41,955 nt of DNA, taken from contig NZ_OXCQ01000012.1 of NCBI RefSeq assembly GCF_900411395.1, positions 1 to 41,955 of the forward strand. The letters are read 5' to 3'. How positions within the stretch are numbered: position 1 is the first letter of the stretch; each line of letters starts with the position of its first letter. Shown piece by piece: positions 9,701 through 18,142 of this stretch. The position numbers were made by a program, and so were the translations under genes. Source of the DNA: Streptococcus sp. 596553. Its GTDB lineage: Bacteria; Bacillota; Bacilli; Lactobacillales; Streptococcaceae. The notes beneath the pieces were generated by a model that searched no databases, was not told where the DNA came from, and saw nothing but the letters and a program-made list of their open reading frames with translations.

Positions 9701-10230
9701 CCTCGTATACTAAACTCTCCCTGAGTTTGTACTTGTGTAACTTTTCGATAGCCGATTTCTTTTAACTGATAGATAAGTGTGTTTTGGTCATATTCTTCAC
9801 CAACTGAGATTTTTACAACACTATCTTTGAATACATTGGGAGACGGTAAAATCAATCGACTTGCTGCGATATTACAAACTAAAATCCCTCTCTTAGAGGA
9901 ATCAGTCAAAAAACGCAAGGCTTCAACCCGTGAAATGATTTTTTCTTGTGAAGACATCAAAAACTCCACCATAGGAGTATCATCTACCAAAAATGGATAG
10001 ACAAGTTCCTCACCCAAGATAGATAGAAGATCACTAACAAGTCCTTCTGCTTCTCCATAAGTTGACGTCAACAACACAATCTTATCTTCTTTTTCTAAAC
10101 TGCTTGCAATTGCAAGAACCTTAGTAGACGTTGATAAACCTAGTATTAGTTGTCTTTTCTTATCTGTTAAATTTTGATGCCATTTTTTAATCTGATCATT
10201 TTCTGAGAATAAATCTAATAGGGTCACCAT
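6721..10230 (-). CDS. mfd: transcription-repair coupling factor Mfd
   Basis: Mfd removes RNA polymerase stalled at DNA damage and recruits UvrA. The 1169-residue protein has the full set of parts: an N-terminal UvrB-like module (TSTYGEAEGLVSDLL), the polymerase-interacting domain with GDYVVHHIHGIGQYLGIE, and a superfamily 2 translocase with Walker A GDVGFGKT (640-647) and Walker B-like DEEQRFG. QLRGRVGRS and a C-terminal TRCF domain complete it. Length is typical. Its ATG directly follows the pth stop codon with no gap, so pth and mfd are cotranscribed. rqcP follows after 57 bases with its own promoter. Confidence 0.98.
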   Translation of the reverse strand: MVTLLDLFSENDQIKKWHQNLTDKKRQLILGLSTSTKVLAIASSLEKEDKIVLLTSTYGEAEGLVSDLLSILGEELVYPFLVDDTPMVEFLMSSQEKIISRVEALRFLTDSSKRGILVCNIAASRLILPSPNVFKDSVVKISVGEEYDQNTLIYQLKEIGYRKVTQVQTQGEFSIRGDILDIFEISQLEPCRIEFFGDEIDGIRSFEVETQLSKENQTEFTIFPASDMLLREKDYQRGQSALEKQISKTLSPILKSYLEEILSSFHQKQMHSDSRKFLSLCYDKTWTVFDYIEKNIPIFFDDYQKLMNQYEVFERELAQYFTEELQNSKAFSEIQYFADTEQIYKKQSPVTFFSNLQKGLGNLKFDKNYQFNQYPMQEFFNQFSFLKEEIERYKKMNYTIILQSSNSMGSKTLEDVLEEYQIKLDSRDKSSVCKESVNLIEGNLRHGFHFVDEKVLLITEHEIFQKKLKRRFRRQHVSNAERLKDYNELEKGDYVVHHIHGIGQYLGIETIEIKGIHRDYVSVQYQNGDQISIPVEQIHLLSKYVSSDGKAPKLNKLNDGHFKKAKQKVKNQVEDIADDLIKLYSERSQLKGFAFSADDEEQDAFDDAFPYVETDDQLRSVEEIKRDMQASQPMDRLLVGDVGFGKTEVAMRAAFKAVNDHKQVVVLVPTTVLAQQHYTNFKERFQNFAVNIDVLSRFRSKKEQTETLEKLKNGQVDILIGTHRVLSKDVVFADLGLMIIDEEQRFGVKHKETLKELKKQVDVLTLTATPIPRTLHMSMLGIRDLSVIETPPTNRYPVQTYVLEKNDSVIRDAVLREMERGGQVYYLYNKVDTIDQKVSELQELIPEASIGYVHGRMSEIQLENTLLDFIEGQYDILVTTTIIETGVDIPNANTLFIENADHMGLSTLYQLRGRVGRSNRIAYAYLMYRPEKSISEVSEKRLEAIKGFTELGSGFKIAMRDLSIRGAGNLLGKSQSGFIDSVGFELYSQLLEEAIAKRNGNANANTRTKGNAELILQIDAYLPDTYISDQRHKIEIYKKIRQIDNRVNYEELQEELIDRFGEYPDVVAYLLEIGLVKSYLDKVFVQRVERKDNKITVQFEKVTQRLFLAQDYFKALSATNLKAGIAENKGLMELVFDVQNKKDYEILEGLLIFGESLLEIKESKKENSI

Positions 10231-10800
10231 TTATCCATTATACCTCTGCATTGTTTTCTCAAAATTTTTCTCTTGTAAATAGTAGTTTACAGAATCGTCA
10301 ACCTTGTCAATAGACTGTAAAATACCAATATACTCATCCTTGTCAAAGGTACTCAAAACATGGTGAACAACTGACATACCATTTTTAGGTCTTCCAATTC
10401 CTATCTTAACACGATTAAAGACCTGAGTTCCTATATGTTGAATAATAGACTTAATGCCATTGTGACCACCTGCGGATCCCTTTGCTCTTAAACGAATCTT
10501 TCCAACTTCCATGTCAAGATCATCGTAAATGATGAGTAAATCTTCAATATCCAAACCATAGTAAGTCAATAAAGCATGAACTGCTTTTCCACTTTCATTC
10601 ATAAAGGTCGTTGGTTTAATCAGATAAATTTTTTCTCCATTTAGGAAAAAGGATGCTAGATCAGCTTGAAATATCTTATCGTGTGTAAAAGTGACACTCT
10701 GTTTCTTCGCTAGTTGATCAATCAACATAAAACCAACATTGTGTTTTGTTTCAAAATATTTATCCCCTGGATTTCCCAAGCCTACAAGTAATTTGGTCAT
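10231..10800 (-). CDS. pth: peptidyl-tRNA hydrolase
   Basis: Pth releases tRNA from prematurely dropped peptidyl-tRNA in the cytosol. The 189-residue protein shows the conserved N10 and catalytic H20 in [18 protein letters not shown], plus [19 protein letters not shown] and [11 protein letters not shown], all expected active-site segments. Length matches bacterial Pth. It is preceded by a hairpin that terminates ychF and is followed without a gap by mfd. Confidence 0.97.
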   Translation of the reverse strand: MTKLLVGLGNPGDKYFETKHNVGFMLIDQLAKKQSVTFTHDKIFQADLASFFLNGEKIYLIKPTTFMNESGKAVHALLTYYGLDIEDLLIIYDDLDMEVGKIRLRAKGSAGGHNGIKSIIQHIGTQVFNRVKIGIGRPKNGMSVVHHVLSTFDKDEYIGILQSIDKVDDSVNYYLQEKNFEKTMQRYNG

Positions 10801-10826
10801 TTATTTTTCCTTTCAAAAGCCAAAAG

Positions 10827-10847
10827 GGTTGGAATTTTTTTCCAACC
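10827..10847 (-). terminator. terminator after ychF
   Basis: GGTTGGAA (10827-10834) and TTCCAACC (10840-10847) form a perfect 8-base stem with a 5-base loop. On the minus strand the hairpin is followed by CTTTTGGCTTTT, a broken U-tract, so read-through into pth is possible. Confidence 0.65.
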
Positions 10848-10871
10848 TAATTGACACCATTTATTAATTTT

Positions 10872-11987
10872 TTAGACATTAAAGCGGAATTCCATGATAT
10901 CGCCATCTTGAACGATATATTCTTTTCCTTCTTCACGCAAGCGTCCAGCTTCTTTTACCGCCTTTTCAGATCCGTATTTCACTAGATCCTCATATGACAT
11001 GGTTACTGCACGAATAAAGCCTTTTTCAAAGTCTGAGTGGATAATCCCAGCTGCTTGAGGAGCCTTCATACCACGTTTGAATGTCCAAGCTCGAACTTCT
11101 TTTTCACCAGCTGTGAAGTAAGTTCCCAATCCAAGTAAGTGGTAAGCTGCACGCGTCAACTTATCTACACCTGATTCTGTCAAACCAATGGCTTCAAGAA
11201 ACTCTTTTTTATCTTCATCGTCTAACTCAGAAATTTCTTCCTCAGAACGCGCAGAAATAACGACTACTTCAGCATTTTCTGTCGCTGCGAATTCACGAAT
11301 TTGTTTAACATAGTCGATAGAGTCAGGTTCTGAAACCACATCCTCATCCACATTGGCAACATAGAGCACTGGTTTAGTTGTCAACAGAAAGAGACCTTTG
11401 ACAACTTTTTGTTCTTCATCTGTAAATTCGATTGTACGAGCTGATTTTCCATCTTCAAGGACTGGTTTAATCTTTTGAAGAACATTAAATTCTGCTACAG
11501 ATTCTTTATCTTTTTGCGTACGTGCCATCTTTTCTACACGCGCATAGCGTTTATTGACTGATTCTAAGTCAGCAAGAATCAATTCCAGGTTAATGGTATC
11601 AATATCTGCAAGTGGATCCACAAAGGCATCTTCACGTCCTTGCTCGCGCATGACATTTTCATCATCAAAAGCACGAACTACATGAACAATGGCATCTACT
11701 TCACGGATATTGGCCAAGAATTTATTCCCTAATCCTTCTCCTTTTGAAGCTCCTTTTACAATCCCTGCAATATCTGTAAATTCAAATGTTGTTGGCACTG
11801 TCTTTTTAGGAGTAATCATTTCAGTCAATTTTTGTAGACGTTCATCTGGAACTTCTACCATTCCAACGTTTGGGTCAATCGTTGCAAATGGGTAGTTAGC
11901 TGCCTCTGCTCCTGCTTTTGTAATTGCATTAAATAGTGTTGATTTACCAACGTTTGGCAAACCAACGATACCTGCTGTTAAAGCCAT
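10872..11987 (-). CDS. ychF: redox-regulated ATPase YchF (Obg family)
   Basis: YchF is a universally conserved P-loop NTPase that prefers ATP and associates with ribosomes. The 371-residue protein has G1 GLPNVGKST near the N-terminus, G3 FTDIAG followed by [13 protein letters not shown], and in place of the GTP-specific NKxD it has NVDE, which fits the ATP preference of the family. A C-terminal TGS domain ends [16 protein letters not shown]. Length is normal. It has its own promoter upstream and a hairpin terminator downstream. Confidence 0.97.
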   Translation of the reverse strand: MALTAGIVGLPNVGKSTLFNAITKAGAEAANYPFATIDPNVGMVEVPDERLQKLTEMITPKKTVPTTFEFTDIAGIVKGASKGEGLGNKFLANIREVDAIVHVVRAFDDENVMREQGREDAFVDPLADIDTINLELILADLESVNKRYARVEKMARTQKDKESVAEFNVLQKIKPVLEDGKSARTIEFTDEEQKVVKGLFLLTTKPVLYVANVDEDVVSEPDSIDYVKQIREFAATENAEVVVISARSEEEISELDDEDKKEFLEAIGLTESGVDKLTRAAYHLLGLGTYFTAGEKEVRAWTFKRGMKAPQAAGIIHSDFEKGFIRAVTMSYEDLVKYGSEKAVKEAGRLREEGKEYIVQDGDIMEFRFNV

Positions 11988-12023
11988 ATTTTCTCATTCT
12001 CCGTTTTCATTTCAATCCCTAAT

Positions 12024-12053
12024 ATTATAACACAAAAAGGGAAAACTTGCTAA
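12024..12053 (-). promoter_or_regulatory. ychF promoter
   Basis: On the minus strand -35 TTAGCA (12053-12048), an 18-base spacer, and an extended -10 TGT-TATAAT (hexamer 12029-12024). It overlaps the hairpin at 12052-12070. Confidence 0.65.
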
Positions 12054-12070
12054 CCCTCTAACTAAGGGTT
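12052..12070 (-). terminator. possible terminator after the DUF951 gene
   Basis: AACCCT (12052-12057) and AGGGTT (12065-12070) form a 6-base stem just after the stop codon of the DUF951 gene. The U-tract is poor (AGCAAGTTTTCCC on the minus strand), so termination may be incomplete. Confidence 0.45.
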
Positions 12071-12071
12071 C

Positions 12072-12266
12072 TCAGTCAATAATTTTATTCATTTTTCGAT
12101 CAAAATCATAGCGCCCCATCATGACAACATGGTCACAATTACTGCATTTGATTTTGATATCTGCCCCTACACGTGTAATTTCCCAACGATTTGCTTTTTT
12201 ACCAGTTGACTTGATAGTACAAGCATGTGGTTTTTTCATCTCAACAAAATTTCCAACTTGATACAT
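12072..12266 (-). CDS. DUF951 family small protein
   Basis: This 64-residue protein belongs to the DUF951 family (Bacillus YyzM), which is found near the origin in many Firmicutes and has no established function. It has a Cys in HACTIKS and a Cys-x-x-Cys pair in CSNCDHVVMMGR, suggesting a small zinc- or nucleic-acid-binding fold. A longer frame begins 18 codons upstream, but the ATG at 12266 has an AGGAGAG ribosome site at the right distance and gives the family's usual N-terminus (MYQVGNFVEM). It lies 64 bases after the dnaN stop and is probably cotranscribed with dnaN. Confidence 0.88.
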   Translation of the reverse strand: MYQVGNFVEMKKPHACTIKSTGKKANRWEITRVGADIKIKCSNCDHVVMMGRYDFDRKMNKIID

Positions 12267-12330
12267 ACTACTCTCCTTTTCTTTTTCGATTATATCATAA
12301 AAGAGGCGAGCTAGGCTCAACCTCTTTCAC

Positions 12331-13467
12331 TTAATTTGTACGAACTGGGGTGATGAGCTGCATGAAGTCCTCATCAGTGTCTGCTGGCACAAGAGTAAAT
12401 GGACGAACAGCTGAGATAAAGCTAATGGTCACCTTTTCGCTATTTAAAGCCTTGAGTGAATCAATCAAGTAAGTTGGGTTGAAACTAATAGTCAAATCTT
12501 CACCAGTAACCTGATCAGTATCGATTTCTTCGTTTACTTTACCAACTTCTGGAGAATGAACATGGGCGCTAACAACCCCATCTTTAATTTCAAGTTTCAC
12601 AGTACCATTTTGAGTCGCACTTGATAAAAGACGAGCACGTTCCATTGACTGGCGTAAGTTTAGCACATCAAAAGTAATAGTAGTGTTAAAGTCTGTTGGA
12701 ATCAAGCGATCTGTATCAGGATAGTTTCCTTCTAGGAGACGAGTATAGAAGCTAATATTTTCGCTTCTAAAGAGAATTTGGTTATTGGCAAAGAAAATCT
12801 CTACAGTTTCAATATCATCTGTAAATACCGCTGAAAATTCGCGTAGAGAACGGCTAGGAATGACAACATCAAAATCATCACTATTTTTCTCAAGCGTTAA
12901 TTTTTTCTGGCTTAGACGATGAGAGTCTGTTGCAACTGTTTTTAACTCTTTGTGTTGACTCAATACAAAATGAACACCTGTCAAAATTGGACGACTCTCT
13001 TGTGTACTTGCAGCAAAAGCTGTTTCATTGATAATTTTCTTGAGTAATTTTGTTTCAAGAACCAAAGGAGTGCTTACTGAAATTTCTTGGATTCGTGGGT
13101 ACTGTTCGCTATCTTTTCCTTTTAGGGTAATTTCTGATTTTCCACTGGTTAAAACAATTTGATTTTGTTCAATTTCTTTAAAATCAAGAGTCACATCAGG
13201 TAGACTAGATACTACATTGATAAAGAAAGAAGCTTCAAGAAGAATCGAACCTAAAGAAGTAATTAACAAACCAGCATCTTCATTTTTTTGAGAAATAAAA
13301 TTTTCAATTGAAATCTGACCATTTGAACCAATTAAAGTAACACCTTCATTGGTCACGTCAATTTTTACGGTTGATAAAATAGGAATGGCATTTTTAGAAC
13401 TAATAGCTCTCTTAGTAGTATTTAATGCTTGTAGAAATAAATTTTTATTAATTGAAAAATGAATCAT
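12331..13467 (-). CDS. dnaN: DNA polymerase III beta sliding clamp
   Basis: DnaN forms the ring that tethers the replicative polymerase to DNA. The 378-residue protein shows the three-fold clamp arrangement, starting MIHFSINKNLFLQALN, with FAASTQESRPILTGV in the middle domain and the C-terminal SFNPTYLIDSLKAL and ending LVPADTDEDFMQLITPVRTN. Length matches the family. It follows dnaA after 158 bases that contain DnaA boxes and a likely own promoter. The ATG has an AAAGGAGAATCC ribosome site. Confidence 0.98.
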   Translation of the reverse strand: MIHFSINKNLFLQALNTTKRAISSKNAIPILSTVKIDVTNEGVTLIGSNGQISIENFISQKNEDAGLLITSLGSILLEASFFINVVSSLPDVTLDFKEIEQNQIVLTSGKSEITLKGKDSEQYPRIQEISVSTPLVLETKLLKKIINETAFAASTQESRPILTGVHFVLSQHKELKTVATDSHRLSQKKLTLEKNSDDFDVVIPSRSLREFSAVFTDDIETVEIFFANNQILFRSENISFYTRLLEGNYPDTDRLIPTDFNTTITFDVLNLRQSMERARLLSSATQNGTVKLEIKDGVVSAHVHSPEVGKVNEEIDTDQVTGEDLTISFNPTYLIDSLKALNSEKVTISFISAVRPFTLVPADTDEDFMQLITPVRTN

Positions 13468-13510
13468 GGATTCTCCTTTATTTATTTTTAGTATTAGAAG
13501 GATAATAGTA

Positions 13511-13539
13511 ATAATAGAGTCTGTGAAATCTGTGGAAAA
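13511..13539 (-). promoter_or_regulatory. possible dnaN promoter overlapping a DnaA box
   Basis: On the minus strand a weak -35 TTTTCC (13539-13534) and -10 TATTAT (13516-13511) are 17 bases apart. The -35 lies within a DnaA box, TTTTCCACA (13539-13531). The dnaA promoter shows the same arrangement, suggesting control of both genes by DnaA. Confidence 0.45.
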
Positions 13540-13544
13540 CAGAC

Positions 13545-13582
13545 TTTAAACAAGTCATATCAAGTTTTTTGGCTTGTTTAAA
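13545..13582. repeat. 10-base inverted repeat in the dnaA-dnaN gap
   Basis: TTTAAACAAG (13545-13554) and CTTGTTTAAA (13573-13582) are perfect inverted repeats around an 18-base spacer. There is no U-tract, so it is not a typical terminator. It sits between DnaA boxes on either side. Confidence 0.6.
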
Positions 13583-13585
13583 AAA

Positions 13586-13623
13586 TGTGGATAAAAAAGA
13601 TAATAAAGTAAAAGTTATCCACA
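13586..13623. promoter_or_regulatory. two consensus DnaA boxes after dnaA
   Basis: TGTGGATAA (13586-13594) and TTATCCACA (13615-13623) are perfect consensus boxes in opposite orientation, just downstream of the dnaA stop. A third box, TGTGGAAAA, lies at 13531-13539. Confidence 0.85.
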
Positions 13624-13625
13624 AC

Positions 13626-14987
13626 TTATTTGATTTTCTTTTTGATTGATTCAATTTCTAAGCGTAAATTATCGTCTTCATCAATCAAAGATTTAATTTT
13701 AGCATGGGCATGAATAACTGTTGTATGATCTTTTCCACCAAATTCCTTCCCAATTTTTGGAAGACTATTATCTGTTAGTTCTCTAGATAAATACATGGCT
13801 ACTTGACGGGCTAACACAATGTTTTGAAGGCGTCTGCTTCCCTTCATTTCTTTGACACTAACTCCATAGAAGTTACCAACTTCATTTTGGATTTTGTCAA
13901 TTGGGATGACGAGCATTTGGCTAACATCTTGTTTTCGAGCTCTAATAGCTTCTGCAGCAATATCAATAGTGATATCCTTGATGTTTTTTACTCTGGCAAT
14001 TAAAGTGATGTCGTTGATAGCTCCCTCAAGATCTCGAACATTTGAATCAAATTGCCCAGCTAGGTATTCTAGAGTATCACTTTGGAAATTGTAGCCTAAA
14101 TGTTCCGTTTTACTTTGTAAAATGGCAATGCGTGTTTCAAAGTCAGGGGGTGTGATAGTTTGTGTCAACCCCCAACTAAAGCGCGTGACAAGCCTCTCCT
14201 CGAGTCCTTCTAGATGTTTTGGACTACGATCACTGGTTAGGACAATCTGTTTTTGCTTGTCATGAAGGGCGTTAAAGGTATTGAAAAATTCTTCCTGAGT
14301 TGCGACTTTTTTTCCGCTGAGTGACTGGATATCATCGATTAACAAAAGATCAAGACTACGATAGGTTTTTTTAAATTTTTCCATTTCCCCAAGCCTTAAG
14401 TGATCAAGAAAGTCATTAATAAAGCTTTCAGCAGGTATGTATTTGACACGCGCATTTGGAATATTTTTTAGAATTTCATTTCCAATAGCGTTTAACAGGT
14501 GAGTCTTACCAAGCCCAGGTCCTCCATAGATAAAAAGAGGGTTATAGGTCAGAGCCAAATCTTCAGAGACAGCCAAAGCGGCTGATACTGCCCAAACATT
14601 TCCATCCCCTTGAATAAAATTATCAAAGGTATACTTTTCTTTTAACCCAGTATCCGAATACGGAATAGATGCTAACTTTGGACTATAGTCATAAAGAGTT
14701 GAATTTGTAGATTCTTCAACTTGTGAGATAGCCGTATCTTGAGGTTTGGTGAAAATATAGTGGGGAGTTATTTCAGCATCATAAATTTCAAATCCAGCTA
14801 CTACAATAATATCTTTTAGTTGTTTTTCCCAGACCATTTCCATTTCAGATCGTGGTAAAAATATAGTGGCAACATTTTCTTCTACCTTGACGAGTTCAGC
14901 TTGAATAGCATAGAAATCATACATGGATCGAGTCAGTCTTTCTTGAGCAAATTCTAAGATACGATTCCAAAATTGTTTTTCTTTCAA
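13626..14987 (-). CDS. dnaA: chromosomal replication initiator DnaA
   Basis: DnaA binds 9-base boxes at the origin and opens the duplex using ATP. The 453-residue protein has the N-terminal domain I ([18 protein letters not shown]), a variable linker (about 85-110), the AAA+ domain with Walker A GGPGLGKT (155-162) and Walker B LLLIDDI, and the C-terminal DNA-binding domain with the signature [11 protein letters not shown]. The start codon is TTG at 14987, preceded by a strong GGAGGAG ribosome site; no ATG is better placed and the protein matches the pneumococcal N-terminus. Boxes upstream overlap its promoter, consistent with autoregulation. Confidence 0.98.
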   Translation of the reverse strand: MKEKQFWNRILEFAQERLTRSMYDFYAIQAELVKVEENVATIFLPRSEMEMVWEKQLKDIIVVAGFEIYDAEITPHYIFTKPQDTAISQVEESTNSTLYDYSPKLASIPYSDTGLKEKYTFDNFIQGDGNVWAVSAALAVSEDLALTYNPLFIYGGPGLGKTHLLNAIGNEILKNIPNARVKYIPAESFINDFLDHLRLGEMEKFKKTYRSLDLLLIDDIQSLSGKKVATQEEFFNTFNALHDKQKQIVLTSDRSPKHLEGLEERLVTRFSWGLTQTITPPDFETRIAILQSKTEHLGYNFQSDTLEYLAGQFDSNVRDLEGAINDITLIARVKNIKDITIDIAAEAIRARKQDVSQMLVIPIDKIQNEVGNFYGVSVKEMKGSRRLQNIVLARQVAMYLSRELTDNSLPKIGKEFGGKDHTTVIHAHAKIKSLIDEDDNLRLEIESIKKKIK

Positions 14988-15030
14988 TCCTTTCTCCTCC
15001 TTTACTATTTAAAAGTTTAATACTAGACCT

Positions 15031-15061
15031 ATTTTACCATAGATAGTAAGAATTTTCCACA
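15031..15061 (-). promoter_or_regulatory. dnaA promoter overlapped by a DnaA box
   Basis: On the minus strand an extended -10 TGG-TAAAAT (hexamer 15036-15031) lies 17 bases from a weak -35 TGGAAA (15059-15054). The -35 is inside the DnaA box at 15053-15061, so bound DnaA should block transcription. Confidence 0.65.
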
Positions 15062-15170
15062 AGCTGTGAAAAATAATCCACAATGTTATCAAGTTTTATC
15101 CACAGGTTGGGGATAAAGTTAGAAACTATTGATTTATTAAGCTTTTTATTGAAAAATATAGTGGATAACC
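15040..15170. other. replication origin oriC (dnaA-parB gap)
   Basis: The gap holds a cluster of DnaA boxes: TTTTCCACA (15053-15061), TGTGAAAAA (15065-15073), TAATCCACA (15074-15082, one mismatch), TTATCCACA (15096-15104, perfect) and AGTGGATAA (15160-15168, one mismatch). The stretch from about 15128 to 15160 is very AT-rich and could be the unwinding element. The position between dnaA and parB is the standard origin location in streptococci. Confidence 0.85.
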
Positions 15171-15179
15171 TTGTGAGAT

Positions 15180-15214
15180 AAAAAAATAAAAGAACAGCCT
15201 TATTTCAGGCTGTT
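15180..15214 (-). terminator. parB terminator at the oriC edge
   Basis: AACAGCCT (15193-15200) and AGGCTGTT (15207-15214) form a perfect 8-base stem with a 6-base loop. On the minus strand it is followed by CTTTTATTTTTTT. The hairpin includes the parB stop codon and shields the origin from htrA-parB transcription. Confidence 0.85.
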
Positions 15215-15958
15215 GATAATTCTACTGTATTCTTCTTGATTTGAAAAAGCAATAATGATTTTTCCACTATCTTTTTTAGAAAGTTTGATTTCTACATCTA
15301 ATCCGAGTAGTTTTCTTAACTGTTCTTCTTCATTCTGTATGAAATGATTCGTTTTTTGCTGTCTCTTTTGTTTTTTCTCTGTCAGAAGAGCTTCTAACTT
15401 CCTTACAGAAATATCTTCTTCTATAATCCGTTGAAAGAAATAGTCTTGTTGTTCCTTATTCAACCCAACTAGCGAACGAGCATGTGCTTGTGATAGTTTG
15501 CCATTTTCTACTTCTGAGAGAATCTGTTCTGGCAAGTAAAGCAAACGAATGGAGTTGCTGATATATGGACGAGACTTGCCCATTTTATCTGCAATTTCAG
15601 CATGGGTAAATCCTTTCTCTACGAGAGATTCATAGGCGCGTGCTTCTTCTATAGGATTTAAATTTTCTCTCTGCAAATTTTCAATAATGGACTGGATCAT
15701 CATCTCTTGGTCTGAAAGCTGTTTAATAACAGCTGGGATAGACCTTAGACCAGCTAAAAGTGAAGCCCGATAGCGTCTCTCTCCTGCAAGGATTTCATAA
15801 CCAATCACAGGAGATTGACGAACAATAATCGGTTGAATGAGTCCATTTTCTTTGATAGACTGTGCTAGTTCATCTAGTTTTTCTCCATCAAATTCTTTTC
15901 GAGGTTGATAGGGATTTTTTTGTATATCCGTGATAGAAATCATTTCAAATTTTTCCAT
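15200..15958 (-). CDS. parB: chromosome partitioning protein ParB (Spo0J)
   Basis: ParB binds parS sites near the origin and loads SMC for chromosome segregation. The 252-residue protein has the N-terminal ISITDIQKNPYQPRKEF, the CTP-binding GERRYRA motif, ENLQRENLNPIEEA, a helix-turn-helix (TNHA-like segment FTHAEIADKMGKSRPYISN) and a C-terminal dimer domain. No parA gene is present next to it, as is known for pneumococcus. It follows htrA on the same strand after 57 bases and is probably cotranscribed with it. Sites it could bind are at 3614, 25537 and 36758. Confidence 0.97.
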   Translation of the reverse strand: MEKFEMISITDIQKNPYQPRKEFDGEKLDELAQSIKENGLIQPIIVRQSPVIGYEILAGERRYRASLLAGLRSIPAVIKQLSDQEMMIQSIIENLQRENLNPIEEARAYESLVEKGFTHAEIADKMGKSRPYISNSIRLLYLPEQILSEVENGKLSQAHARSLVGLNKEQQDYFFQRIIEEDISVRKLEALLTEKKQKRQQKTNHFIQNEEEQLRKLLGLDVEIKLSKKDSGKIIIAFSNQEEYSRIINSLK

Positions 15959-16015
15959 GATTCTACACTAACATATCTTTTCTCTTATGTAAAGCTTTCT
16001 TTACATAGATGTCAA

Positions 16016-17218
<1,203 letters not shown>

Positions 17219-17226
17219 TTACTGAA

Positions 17227-17259
17227 AGTATAAACTGACTAGCTTAATTATAACTTAAA
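17227..17259 (-). promoter_or_regulatory. htrA promoter with CiaR-type direct repeat
   Basis: On the minus strand TTTAAG-TTATA-ATTAAG (17259-17243) fits the CiaR consensus TTTAAG-N5-WTTAAG exactly. A -10 TATACT (17232-17227) follows after 10 bases, the spacing of activated CiaR promoters. This predicts control of htrA and parB by the CiaRH two-component system. Confidence 0.88.
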
Positions 17260-17280
17260 CACAAAAAGTTTTACACAAAC

Positions 17281-17355
17281 TGTGGATAACTCTTTTAAAA
17301 CTGTGATTTTCTCAATTGAAATCTATTTTTTATTTTGTGAATAAGATGTGAAAAA
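17281..17355. promoter_or_regulatory. DnaA boxes in the htrA-rlmH gap
   Basis: TGTGGATAA (17281-17289) is a perfect box in reverse orientation. TGTGAATAA (17336-17344) and TGTGAAAAA (17347-17355) fit the relaxed consensus TTWTNCACA in reverse. The cluster lies about 2.2 kb from the main origin gap and may be part of a split origin or may titrate DnaA. Confidence 0.7.
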
Positions 17356-17365
17356 ATAGAGAATA

Positions 17366-17374
17366 TGTTAGAAT
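17366..17374 (+). promoter_or_regulatory. extended -10 promoter of rlmH
   Basis: TGT-TAGAAT is a strong extended -10. The rlmH ATG begins only 7 bases after the hexamer, which is where transcription should start, and no ribosome-binding site fits between. Confidence 0.65.
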
Positions 17375-17380
17375 AGAGTC

Positions 17381-17860
17381 ATGAAAATTAAAGTTGTAAC
17401 AGTTGGGAAACTGAAAGAAAAGTATTTAAAAGATGGTATTGCAGAGTATTCAAAACGAATTTCTCGATTTGCTAAACTTGAAATGATTGAGTTAGCAGAT
17501 GAAAAAACACCAGATAGGGCCAGTGAATCAGAAAATCAAAAGATTTTAGAAATAGAAGGTCAGAGAATTTTATCAAAAGTTGGTGACCGTGATTTTGTTA
17601 TTGTGTTAGCCATTGAAGGGAAAACTTTCTCCTCGGAAGAATTTAGTAAGAATTTAGAAGAAGCTTCTATAAAAGGATTTTCTACTCTTACCTTTATCAT
17701 TGGAGGGAGTTTAGGATTATCATCAGCTGTAAAAAAGAGAGCCAATCTTTCTGTCAGCTTTGGCCGTTTAACCTTGCCCCATCAGTTAATGAGACTAGTT
17801 CTTGTTGAACAAATCTATCGCGCTTTTACGATTCAGCAGGGATCACCCTATCATAAATAG
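17381..17860 (+). CDS. rlmH: 23S rRNA (pseudouridine-1915-N3) methyltransferase RlmH
   Basis: RlmH methylates pseudouridine 1915 in helix 69 of 23S rRNA on the assembled 70S ribosome. The 159-residue protein starts [17 protein letters not shown] and has the SPOUT-type knot with [10 protein letters not shown] and the C-terminal [18 protein letters not shown] ending in GSPYHK, all hallmark family segments. Length matches. The homologue in staphylococci is the SCCmec insertion target; no cassette is seen here. The -10 lies so close to the ATG that the mRNA may be leaderless. A tRNA-Arg gene follows after 43 bases with its own promoter. Confidence 0.97.
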   Translation: MKIKVVTVGKLKEKYLKDGIAEYSKRISRFAKLEMIELADEKTPDRASESENQKILEIEGQRILSKVGDRDFVIVLAIEGKTFSSEEFSKNLEEASIKGFSTLTFIIGGSLGLSSAVKKRANLSVSFGRLTLPHQLMRLVLVEQIYRAFTIQQGSPYHK

Positions 17861-17864
17861 AGAA

Positions 17865-17893
17865 TTGACTTTTAATTGAATTTTTGGTAGAAT
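17865..17893 (+). promoter_or_regulatory. tRNA-Arg promoter
   Basis: -35 TTGACT (17865-17870), a 17-base spacer, and an extended -10 TGG-TAGAAT (hexamer 17888-17893). The tRNA begins 11 bases later. Confidence 0.85.
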
Positions 17894-17903
17894 AATTGTG
17901 TTA

Positions 17904-17977
17904 GGTCTCATAGCTCAGCTGGATAGAGCATTCGCCTTCTAAGCGAACGGTCGCAGGTTCGAATCCTGCTGGGATCA
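17904..17977 (+). tRNA. tRNA-Arg (anticodon TCT)
   Basis: A 74-base cloverleaf can be folded. Acceptor GGTCTCA pairs with TGGGATC and the discriminator is A. The D-arm is AGCTCAGCTGGATAGAGCA, the anticodon loop CTTCTAA has TCT, and the T-loop is GGTTCGAATCC. The CCA end is not encoded. It separates rlmH from the competence operon. Confidence 0.96.
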
Positions 17978-17987
17978 ATATAGTAGC

Positions 17988-18016
17988 AAAGCTGGGAATT
18001 TTCCCGGCTTTTTTCT
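17988..18016 (+). terminator. terminator after tRNA-Arg
   Basis: AAGCTGGGAA and TTCCCGGCTT pair with one G-U type mismatch around a short T-rich loop, followed by a run of T. It insulates the comCDE promoter. Confidence 0.85.
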
Positions 18017-18025
18017 TAAAAAAGT

Positions 18026-18092
18026 ACACTTGGGGAGAAAAAAAAGACAGTTGAGAGAATTTTATCTAAAATGAAATTCCATTTTGTATAAT
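18026..18092 (+). promoter_or_regulatory. comCDE promoter with ComE direct repeat
   Basis: ACACTTGGG (18026-18034) and ACAGTTGAG (18047-18055) are two ComE half-sites 12 bases apart, the established ComE geometry. The second matches the consensus fully. A perfect -10 TATAAT lies at 18087-18092, and no -35 is needed for an activated promoter. Phosphorylated ComE should activate here, giving the positive feedback loop. Confidence 0.9.
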
Positions 18093-18098
18093 GGTTTT

Positions 18099-18114
18099 TG
18101 TAAGTTAGCTTACA
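18099..18114 (+). repeat. hairpin at the predicted 5' end of the comCDE mRNA
   Basis: TGTAAG and CTTACA pair perfectly around TTAG. With the -10 at 18087-18092, transcription should start at about 18099, so the mRNA would begin with this stem-loop, 28 bases before the comC start codon. Confidence 0.5.
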
Positions 18115-18142
18115 AGAAAAAAACATTTTAGGAGATTTTATT

